Assembly (NCBI GenBank): GCA_023415515.1
Contig: JAEZKH010000230.1
Coordinates: 1 to 11,981, forward strand
Length of the DNA stretch: 11,981 bases
From: Actinomycetes bacterium
GTDB taxonomy: Bacteria > Actinomycetota > Actinomycetes > Mycobacteriales > Mycobacteriaceae
Direction: 5' to 3'
Both the position numbers and the translations under genes were made by a program. Shown piece by piece: positions 1-6,114 of the stretch. How positions within the stretch are numbered: position 1 is the first letter of the stretch; each line of letters starts with the position of its first letter. The notes beneath the pieces are model-generated. The model did no database searches, was not told where the DNA came from, and saw nothing but the letters and a program-made list of their open reading frames with translations.

Positions 1-1176
<1,176 letters not shown>

Positions 1177-1222
1177 GGTCGTCCTTCATCTCCACGCAAT
1201 TAGTTAGCTTTGTTATATATTA
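1177..1222 (-). promoter_or_regulatory. Putative ahcY promoter -10 region, leader and ribosome binding site
   Basis: This stretch is AT-rich in otherwise very G+C-rich DNA. On the minus strand TAATAT (1222-1217) fits the mycobacterial -10 pattern TANNNT, with overlapping TATATA/TATAAC alternatives. A start site near 1210 would give a leader of about 35 bases ending in the Shine-Dalgarno AAGGA (1186-1182), 5 bases before ATG. I see no good -35 hexamer; that position is occupied by the G-run motif at 1224-1244. The pentamer GCTAA occurs twice on the minus strand (around 1223 and 1208). I see no SAH-riboswitch-like fold. The ribosome binding site is well supported; the promoter is a guess from composition and one hexamer. 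Confidence 0.45.
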
Positions 1223-1223
1223 G

Positions 1224-1244
1224 CCCCGCGCGCCCCGCCCTCCC
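1224..1244 (-). other. G-quadruplex-type motif upstream of ahcY
   Basis: On the minus strand there are four runs of three or more guanines: GGG, one base, GGG, one base, GGGG, five bases, GGGG. This meets the usual G3+N1-7 pattern for an intramolecular quadruplex, and the two one-base loops favour a stable fold. It lies between the tetR stop and the probable ahcY -10 element, about where a -35 element would sit, on the non-template strand for ahcY. It is also downstream of the tetR stop on the mRNA-like strand. G-runs arise by chance in high-G+C DNA, so a role is inference. Confidence 0.55.
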
Positions 1245-1253
1245 GAGCCGCGA

Positions 1254-1952
1254 CTAATCCGATTCGATGACACCGTACCGTTCGGCGAATGGCGTCATGA
1301 GACGTGCCAGGTCTCTGGCGACGTCGTAGTCGGCTTCCGGCGGCATCGAGACGTAGCTCATCGCCAGCCGGACGATCGCGCGGGCCAGCACGCCGGAGTC
1401 CTCCTCGCTTGCGCGCACCCAGCTGTCCATGAAGGTCGACGTCAACCGCGCCGAGCAGTGGGTGATGATCGGTCCGCTGTCGGTCGTGATGAGCTGCAGC
1501 AGATCGGGCTTGGTGTCGCCGGACAGGAGCGAGATGACCAGCGGATCGGCGGCGGACTCGGTGAAGAAGTCTCTGAAGCCCTCGAGAAACGCCGCGTAGA
1601 TGTCGCCGACATTGCCGGTGATCGCCTTGTCGACGGCATCGACGAGGCGGTCGGCCAGCCGCATCGCATAGCCCTGGGCCAAGCCCTGTCGGGAACCGAA
1701 CTCGTTGTAGATGGTCTGGCGGCTGATGCCGGCCGCGGTCGCGACGTGGGTCAGCGTGATCGACGACCAGTCCCTCGTGGTGAGCAGGTCGCGCATGCCG
1801 TCGAGTATCGAATCGCGCAGCAGCGCCCGCGACGCCTCGGCGTACGGGACGCGCTGCGCGCTTCGCGATTCGATTCGCTGTACCCCTGCCCTCCGGGCGG
1901 GAGATGCCCCCACGCCGTCGCGGTCGCTCACAGTCGCAACGGTAGCGCTCAC
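1254..1952 (-). CDS. TetR-family repressor, last gene of the alkB operon
   Basis: This is a predicted cytosolic one-component regulator. An N-terminal TetR helix-turn-helix lies at about residues 65-85 (SITLTHVATAAGISRQTIYNEFGSR), where ISRQTIYNEF is the recognition helix. A helical C-terminal ligand/dimer domain follows, giving 232 aa. The GTG start at 1952 overlaps the rubB stop (GTGA), indicating translational coupling; a second in-frame GTG at 1931 would give 225 aa. Residues 1-40 before the HTH look unstructured and are longer than usual for the family. By position it matches M. tuberculosis Rv3249c, which I recall being linked to lipid-responsive control of alkB-region and mmpL genes. 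Co-transcription with alkB and a palindrome over the alkB -35 element suggest autorepression relieved by an alkane- or fatty-acid-derived ligand; this is inference. Confidence 0.88.
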   Translation of the reverse strand: MSATVATVSDRDGVGASPARRAGVQRIESRSAQRVPYAEASRALLRDSILDGMRDLLTTRDWSSITLTHVATAAGISRQTIYNEFGSRQGLAQGYAMRLADRLVDAVDKAITGNVGDIYAAFLEGFRDFFTESAADPLVISLLSGDTKPDLLQLITTDSGPIITHCSARLTSTFMDSWVRASEEDSGVLARAIVRLAMSYVSMPPEADYDVARDLARLMTPFAERYGVIESD

Positions 1953-2131
1953 GACCGCGCGACTTCGACCATCTCGAAGTCCGATTTCGCCGCGCCGCAG
2001 TCCGGGCAGCTCCAGTCGTCGGGGATGTCGTCCCATCGCGTGCCTGCGGCGATCCCGTCCTCAGGCCAGCCCTCGGCTTCGTCGTAGGTGAATCCGCACT
2101 GCACGCAGACGAACAGCTTGTAGTCGTTCAC
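1949..2131 (-). CDS. rubB: Rubredoxin RubB (AlkG2-like)
   Basis: This 60-aa cytosolic iron-sulfur protein passes single electrons from a rubredoxin reductase to the alkane hydroxylase. The Fe(Cys)4 site is Cys9-x2-Cys12-Gly and Cys42-Pro-Asp-Cys45-Gly, with the family-conserved stretch AGTRWDDIPDDWSCPDCG between and around them. The second CxxCG is followed directly by AAKSDFEMVE with no extra Arg, which is the pattern I recall for AlkG2-type rubredoxins that can serve AlkB. The GTG start at 2131 lies 4 bases after the rubA stop and gives the exact family length; extending the frame upstream adds only read-through of rubA in another frame. Its stop overlaps the tetR start. No rubredoxin reductase gene is in the window. 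Confidence 0.95.
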   Translation of the reverse strand: MNDYKLFVCVQCGFTYDEAEGWPEDGIAAGTRWDDIPDDWSCPDCGAAKSDFEMVEVARS

Positions 2132-2135
2132 AGGT

Positions 2136-2303
2136 TCACTCTCCAATCTCTTCGAAATCGACCTTCTCGCGGACTGCACAGTCCGGGCAGCACCAGTCCT
2201 CGGGGATGTCGGCGAAGGCGGTGCCCGCGGCAAACCCTTCCCGCGGAGCGCCTTTCGACTCGTCGTAGATGTAGTCGCAGCCGGGGCACCGGTAGGCGGT
2301 CAT
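2136..2303 (-). CDS. rubA: Rubredoxin RubA (AlkG1-like)
   Basis: This 55-aa rubredoxin has iron ligands Cys6-x2-Cys9 and Cys39-Pro-Asp-Cys42. After the second pair it reads AVREKVDFEEIGE; the Arg just downstream of this CxxC is the feature I recall as separating AlkG1-type from AlkG2-type rubredoxins. AlkG1 proteins often fail to replace the AlkB electron donor in complementation, so the two rubredoxins here may not be redundant. The ATG at 2303 overlaps the alkB TGA (ATGA), a 4-base overlap typical of coupled translation. Cys38 gives the run CC in DWCCPDC, an additional cysteine next to a ligand that RubB lacks (Ser41 there). Confidence 0.95.
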   Translation of the reverse strand: MTAYRCPGCDYIYDESKGAPREGFAAGTAFADIPEDWCCPDCAVREKVDFEEIGE

Positions 2304-3523
2304 GCCGTCGCCCCATAGGTCGCGAGCACCTTGTCGCGTACCCGCGGGTGGATGTTCACGCGGCTGATGTCGCCGTCGTAGTGGTCGAGCACGCGGTGGT
2401 CCATCACCCTGCGCCACAGCGGCGGGACATACGTCAACGCGATCATCGACGCATAGCCGCTGGGCAGGTTCGGCGCACCGTCCATGCTGCGCAGCGTCTG
2501 ATAGCGCCGCGTCGGGTTGGCGTGGTGATCGCTGTGCCGTTGCAGGTGGTACAGGAACAAGTTGGTGACGATGTGGTCGGAGTTCCAGCTGTGCACCGGC
2601 GCGCAGCGCTCGTAACGGCCGCTGGCGGTCTTCTGCCGCAGCAGGCCGTAATGCTCCAAATAGTTGACGGTCTCCAGCAGCGTGAAGCCGAACACCGCGG
2701 AGATGACGATGTACGGGATGAGGCCAATGCCGAACACCGCGATCAGCGCGCCGTAGAGGACGGCCGACATCGCCCATGCGTTGAGCACGTCGTTGGACCA
2801 GTGCCACGTGGGTTTACCCGCCCGCTCGAGCCGCTTGGCCTCGAGGTTCCACGAGGACTTGAGGCTGCCCCAGACGCTGCGCGGCAGGAACTCCCAGAAG
2901 GTCTCTCCGAAGCGCGCCGATGCGGGGTCCTCGGGGGTGGCGACTCGGACGTGGTGGCCGCGATTGTGCTCGATGTAGAAGTGGCCGTAGCACGTCTGGG
3001 CGAGGGTGACCTTGGACAGCCAGCGTTCGAGCGCATCCTTTTTGTGGCCCATCTCGTGCGCGGTGTTGATGCCCACCCCGCCAAGAACCCCCACCGACAG
3101 CGCGAGACCGATCTTCGCGGGCCAGCCCAAACCACCGTCGAAGCCCAGCCAGCCGAGATCGGGCGCGGTGAAAAGGTAGGCACCGAAGACGACGCTGGCG
3201 TACTGGAACGGGATGTAGATGTAGGTGCAGTAGCGGTAGTACTTGTCGTTCTCGAGCCGCTCCATCACCTCGTCGGGTGGGTTCTGCCCGTCAGGCCCGA
3301 ATTTCAGGTCGAGTGCGGGCAGCAGCACGTACAACAGGATCGGGCCGATCCAGAACGGCACCTGCGCCGCGGCGTGCCAGCCCCAGTGGTTGAACGCCCA
3401 TACCAGCGGCAGCATCACGAAAAGGGCGGTCGGAGCGATCAGCCCCATCAGCCACAGGTACCGCTTCTTGTCGCGCCACTGCTCGATGTCGAGTTCGCAA
3501 AGTGCCCCATTGCTCTCGTTCAT
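2300..3523 (-). CDS. alkB: Membrane-bound alkane 1-monooxygenase AlkB
   Basis: This integral inner-membrane di-iron enzyme hydroxylates terminal carbons of alkanes using O2 and rubredoxin-delivered electrons. All signature histidine clusters are present: H156-E-M-G-H160, E-H186-N-R-G-H190-H191, the AlkB-specific LEH291-Y-G block, and LQR-H330-S-D-H333-H334-A. Hydrophobic segments precede box A (about residues 22-45 and 47-66), lie around 100-150, and lie between boxes B and C. At 407 aa it is full length for the actinobacterial family. ATG at 3523 is preferred over the in-frame GTG at 3541: a sigma-A-like -10 (TATAGT) ends 7 bases before this ATG, so the GTG would lie upstream of the transcript start, and neither start has a Shine-Dalgarno. 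It heads the operon alkB-rubA-rubB-tetR. Confidence 0.96.
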   Translation of the reverse strand: MNESNGALCELDIEQWRDKKRYLWLMGLIAPTALFVMLPLVWAFNHWGWHAAAQVPFWIGPILLYVLLPALDLKFGPDGQNPPDEVMERLENDKYYRYCTYIYIPFQYASVVFGAYLFTAPDLGWLGFDGGLGWPAKIGLALSVGVLGGVGINTAHEMGHKKDALERWLSKVTLAQTCYGHFYIEHNRGHHVRVATPEDPASARFGETFWEFLPRSVWGSLKSSWNLEAKRLERAGKPTWHWSNDVLNAWAMSAVLYGALIAVFGIGLIPYIVISAVFGFTLLETVNYLEHYGLLRQKTASGRYERCAPVHSWNSDHIVTNLFLYHLQRHSDHHANPTRRYQTLRSMDGAPNLPSGYASMIALTYVPPLWRRVMDHRVLDHYDGDISRVNIHPRVRDKVLATYGATA

Positions 3524-3530
3524 GAGCTTG

Positions 3531-3559
3531 ACTATAAGCACACATTTGTCGTCTGTCTA
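3531..3559 (-). promoter_or_regulatory. Strong sigma-A-like alkB promoter, predicted leaderless
   Basis: On the minus strand TAGACA (3559-3554, one change from TTGACA) is followed by exactly 17 bases and then TATAGT (3536-3531, one change from TATAAT). Such close matches to both hexamers are uncommon in mycobacteria. The -10 ends 7 bases before the alkB ATG, so transcription should begin at or within a base of the start codon, giving a leaderless mRNA. This explains the missing Shine-Dalgarno. Confidence 0.75.
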
Positions 3560-3582
3560 GACATTTACAGCGCCCTTGTAAA
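3554..3582. promoter_or_regulatory. Tandem dyads over and upstream of the alkB -35: candidate TetR operator
   Basis: Two adjacent inverted repeats lie here. The first is a perfect 10-base palindrome, TGTCTAGACA (3554-3563), that contains the whole -35 hexamer. The second is TTTACA-N7-TGTAAA (3564-3569 and 3577-3582), beginning on the very next base. Protein bound at the first would block RNA polymerase directly. The obvious candidate is the TetR protein encoded at the end of the same operon. Symmetry and placement are seen; the identity of the binding protein is inferred. Confidence 0.6.
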
Positions 3583-3592
3583 CCACCCCGTT

Positions 3593-3645
3593 GCGATTTC
3601 GGCGCACATCGTTGCGCTGAGCGCGACCAACTACGCCGAAATCGC
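3593..3645 (-). repeat. Palindromic repeat, copy 1: 3' end of the DUF559 gene, terminator-like
   Basis: This is a 53-base dyad centred on 3619. The outer arms 3593-3604 and 3634-3645 are perfectly complementary over 12 bases. The inner arms 3611-3618 and 3620-3627 pair with one G-U, leaving a one-base loop, and the six-base stretches between inner and outer arms are mostly unpaired. It contains the stop codon of the DUF559 gene (3633-3631). Bases 3611-3640 match 4549-4578 at 29 of 30 positions in the same orientation. As RNA it would form a strong hairpin without a U-tract, the form many mycobacterial terminators take, and would insulate alkB from upstream transcription. Confidence 0.8.
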
Positions 3646-4488
3646 TGATCGGATGACCGCCAACACCCGATCCGGGTACTCGGCGAGGTCCAGCCAGGTG
3701 AAGCGAAGGACCTGCCAGCCCAGTAGGGCGATGGTGTTCTGACGTTCCCGGTCGATCTGGAACTCGACGGGCCCACTGTGGAAGGCGAACCCATCGGCTT
3801 CGATCGCCACCTTCGGGCCGGGAAAGCCAACGTCGACCTTGTAACCGCCGACCGGGTAGTTCGTTTTCCAGCCCGTGATGCCCGCCTCACGCAGGATCTT
3901 CACCAGCAGCCGTTCAGCTGCCGAGCGCGCTCCGTCGGACGCGGCCCGCAGACGCAGACGCGACGCCGGTGACCCGTACCTGCCCTTGTTCCGCAGATGA
4001 GCCGCCCACAACTGGCGCAATTCCACATGGCGCTGCAATGCCGTGTCCATGATCTTGGCCCCATCGCGGGTGCGGACCGCCGCTTCGACGACAGTCAGCG
4101 GCAGTGCCGTCACACGCAACCCCTTCCGCTCAGCGATGTCAGCGGCGGCAAGGTCCCTCCGGCGCACGCGTGAACCGGCACGCTTGCGGCCACTGCTGTC
4201 CCGAGGGACCGTCACCTCGACGACCTCCGGCGCGAACCTCGTCAGGTCGAGCCAAAACGCCGCGGCGAGTCCGCTGGCTGCTGCACGCCTGCCGTATCCC
4301 CACACGGCGGCGCGAACCCGGGCTGCGTCGGTGAAGGGGCGATCGTCGACGAAATACACGCCGCGCGAACAACGAAGCCACTGTCCCGCGCGAACCCGCC
4401 TGTTGACCGCATGCCTGTCGAGTCCGCAGAGCCGGGCGTGCTCGAGTGTGATGACTCCGTCATGGCGGCGCAGGTAATCGTTCAGCAC
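3631..4488 (-). CDS. AbiEi-like winged-helix plus DUF559 (Vsr-like nuclease fold) protein
   Basis: This is a 285-aa two-part protein. Residues 1-50 (MLNDYLRRHDGVITLEHARLCGL...RGVYF) resemble the N-terminal DNA-binding domain of AbiEi-type antitoxins, which usually opens with a short helix, 'DGV', a helix-turn-helix and 'GVY'. The C-terminal 85 residues resemble DUF559, related to Vsr and PD-(D/E)xK nucleases: VD219V, then IE230A-D232-GF-x2-H237, then Q-N-T-x-LLGWQVLRFTW. The acidic pattern of a nuclease core is intact. GTG at 4488 is chosen because it places the domain start at residue 1; there is no Shine-Dalgarno, and the frame stays open far upstream only as a shadow of the permease. Such proteins are common in mycobacteria, often called AbiEi-domain or DUF559 proteins; the biological role is unknown. 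It is absent from this position in M. tuberculosis as I recall it. No AbiEii-like toxin gene is adjacent. Confidence 0.85.
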   Translation of the reverse strand: MLNDYLRRHDGVITLEHARLCGLDRHAVNRRVRAGQWLRCSRGVYFVDDRPFTDAARVRAAVWGYGRRAAASGLAAAFWLDLTRFAPEVVEVTVPRDSSGRKRAGSRVRRRDLAAADIAERKGLRVTALPLTVVEAAVRTRDGAKIMDTALQRHVELRQLWAAHLRNKGRYGSPASRLRLRAASDGARSAAERLLVKILREAGITGWKTNYPVGGYKVDVGFPGPKVAIEADGFAFHSGPVEFQIDRERQNTIALLGWQVLRFTWLDLAEYPDRVLAVIRSAISA

Positions 4489-4535
4489 CCAACATGAGAT
4501 GTGCGGCGCGCCCGAAAGGTTCCGCGTCCTGTGGT

Positions 4536-4578
4536 TTCGGCGTAGTCGGTTGCGCTCAGCGCGACCAACTACGCCGAA
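4536..4578 (-). repeat. Palindromic repeat, copy 2: 3' end of the permease gene, terminator-like
   Basis: This is a 43-base dyad centred on 4557. The arms 4536-4556 and 4558-4578 are complementary at 19 of 21 positions, and the other two are G-U capable, leaving a one-base loop. It contains the permease stop codon (4571-4569), so the permease ends ...NSA and the DUF559 protein ends ...ISA from the same repeat-encoded TCGGCGTAG. Its right arm and centre match copy 1 at 29 of 30 positions. It can act as an intrinsic terminator hairpin in either direction, with no U-tract on the minus strand. Confidence 0.82.
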
Positions 4579-6023
4579 TTCGCAAGTTCGCGCTGGCCGA
4601 GCACTGAATGACGACGCCCGTAGGCGAAGTAGATGGCGACGCCGACGGCCATCCAGATCAGGAAGCGGATCCACGTCAACGCGGTGAGGTTCAACATCAG
4701 CCAGACGCACGCCACGATCGCCGCGATGGGCAGCACCGGCACCAATGGCACACGGAATCCTCGCTTCAGATCCGGCCGCGACCGGCGCAGCACGATCACC
4801 CCCGCCGACACCAGGACGAAGGCGAACAGCGTTCCGATGTTCACCATCTCCTCGAGCTTGCCCATCGGGAACACCGACGCCGCGACCGCGACGAGGACGC
4901 CGACGAACACCGTGATGCGCACCGGTGTGCCGTGACGCCCGGTCTTGGCCATCGTCCGCGGCAGCAGGCCGTCGCGGCACATCGCGAACAGCACCCGCGT
5001 CTGGCCGAGGACGAGAACGATGACGACGGTGGTCAGCCCCGCCAGTGCGCCGATCGAGATGACCTTGGCCGCCCATTGCACGCCGTTCTCGGAGAACGCC
5101 GTGGCGAGATTCGCTTCCTCGCCCTTGAGTTCGGTGTAGCGCACCATGCCGGTCAGCACGACCGCGACCGCGACGTAGAGCACGGTGACGATGGCCAGTG
5201 AGCCCAGGATGCCGCGGGGAATGTCGCGCTGCGGGTCCTTGGTCTCCTCGGCGGTGGTGGCCACGATGTCGAATCCGATGAACGCGAAGAACACGATCGA
5301 CGCGCCCGCCAGCAGTCCATACCAGCCGTAGGTACTGCCCTCGGCGCCGGTGATGAGCGACAGCAGCGACTGCTCGGCGCCGCCCTCTCCCCCGGACTCG
5401 GCGGGCGGGATGAACGGCGAATAGTTCGACGCCTTGATGTAGAACGCCCCGACGGCCACCACGAGCAGCACCACCGCCACCTTGATGACGGTGATGACCA
5501 GGCTCACCTCGGCGGAGAGCTTGGTGCCCAACGCGAGGATCGTCGTGACGAAGGCGATGATGAGCAGCGCACCCCAGTCGAGTTCGAAACCGCCGAGTTG
5601 CATTGTGCCGCCGCCGAATCCGAAAACCGTGCCGAGATAGCTGGACCAGCCCTTGGCGACGACGGCCGATGCCACCGCGAATTCGAGAATCAGATCCCAG
5701 CCGATGATCCACGCGACGAACTCGCCGAAGGTGGCGTAGGAGAAGGTGTAGGCGCTGCCCGCCACCGGCACCGTGGAGGCGAACTCCGCGTAACACAGGG
5801 CCGCGAGGCCGCACGCGACCGCGGCGATGACGAACGACACCGCGATGGCCGGCCCGGTGATGTTGCCGGCGGTGGACGCGGTGATGGTGAAGATGCCTGC
5901 GCCGATCACCACCGATACGCCGAAGACCGTCAGGTCCCACCAGTTCAGATCTTTGTGTAATCGTGTCGACGGTTCGTCGGTATCCGCGATCGACTGCTCG
6001 ACTGACTTGGTCCGCCAGGCCAT
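4569..6023 (-). CDS. APC-superfamily amino acid permease (cationic amino acid transporter-like)
   Basis: This is a 484-aa inner-membrane secondary transporter with about 12 hydrophobic helices. The first (residues 31-51) carries GVSVVIGAGIF (35-45), the Gly-rich unwound substrate-carboxylate motif of APC transporters. Later conserved blocks include FAFIGFDIVATTAEE in TM6 and the GQTRVLFAMCRDGLLP motif after TM8, typical of the CAT/YfnA branch, so a basic or broad amino acid substrate is likely but not proven. A loop between TM5 and TM6 is rich in Gly, Ser and Glu. The ATG at 6023 has AAGGA 6 bases upstream; an ATG 7 bases further upstream is out of frame. It corresponds by position to Rv3253c and is divergent from the FAD gene with 91 bases between. 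Confidence 0.93.
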   Translation of the reverse strand: MAWRTKSVEQSIADTDEPSTRLHKDLNWWDLTVFGVSVVIGAGIFTITASTAGNITGPAIAVSFVIAAVACGLAALCYAEFASTVPVAGSAYTFSYATFGEFVAWIIGWDLILEFAVASAVVAKGWSSYLGTVFGFGGGTMQLGGFELDWGALLIIAFVTTILALGTKLSAEVSLVITVIKVAVVLLVVAVGAFYIKASNYSPFIPPAESGGEGGAEQSLLSLITGAEGSTYGWYGLLAGASIVFFAFIGFDIVATTAEETKDPQRDIPRGILGSLAIVTVLYVAVAVVLTGMVRYTELKGEEANLATAFSENGVQWAAKVISIGALAGLTTVVIVLVLGQTRVLFAMCRDGLLPRTMAKTGRHGTPVRITVFVGVLVAVAASVFPMGKLEEMVNIGTLFAFVLVSAGVIVLRRSRPDLKRGFRVPLVPVLPIAAIVACVWLMLNLTALTWIRFLIWMAVGVAIYFAYGRRHSVLGQRELANSA

Positions 6024-6114
6024 CGGCCATCCTTCCCTGGTCTGCTGACCGGAATCTAACGGATACCCCGAGTCTGGATGAGGCAAAAGCCATCGCGGGT
6101 ACTGTCGGATCTCA
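6024..6114. promoter_or_regulatory. Divergent intergenic region, permease / FAD oxidoreductase
   Basis: These 91 bases must hold both promoters. For the FAD gene, TACTGT (6100-6105, +) fits TANNNT and would start transcription only about 2-3 bases before its ATG, so that mRNA would be nearly leaderless; a recognisable -35 is absent. For the permease, TAGATT on the minus strand (6060-6055) fits TANNNT, followed by the Shine-Dalgarno AAGGA at 6034-6030. I see no clear operator dyad. Confidence 0.35.

Noticed and set aside
1177..1253. SAH riboswitch upstream of ahcY
   Set aside because: The 77-base gap is too short and I could not find the paired helices; the G-runs and AT-rich stretch are better read as promoter-region features.
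1861..1910. Small GC hairpin (CTCC...GGAG) in the tetR N-terminal region
   Set aside because: Only a 4-bp core inside coding sequence, as expected by chance in high-G+C DNA.
1953..2036. N-terminal extension of the TetR protein to 260 residues
   Set aside because: The added residues come from rubB in another frame; a coupled GTGA start is present.
3524..3541. GTG at 3541 as the alkB start (six more residues)
   Set aside because: It lies upstream of the predicted transcription start, overlaps the -10 region and has no Shine-Dalgarno; those residues are not part of the AlkB family.
2348..3742. 464-residue plus-strand frame over alkB
   Set aside because: Antisense to alkB, whose histidine boxes are intact; the composition is that of a GC-rich shadow and it also runs through the alkB promoter.
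3593..4578. CRISPR-like reading of the two repeats
   Set aside because: There are only two copies, about 0.9 kb apart with a full gene between, and no cas genes.
3631..6093. An 820-residue minus-strand frame that would fuse a long N-terminus to the DUF559 protein
   Set aside because: The first 530 or so residues are an Arg/His/Gly-rich shadow of the permease in another frame; the AbiEi-like domain starts naturally at GTG 4488.
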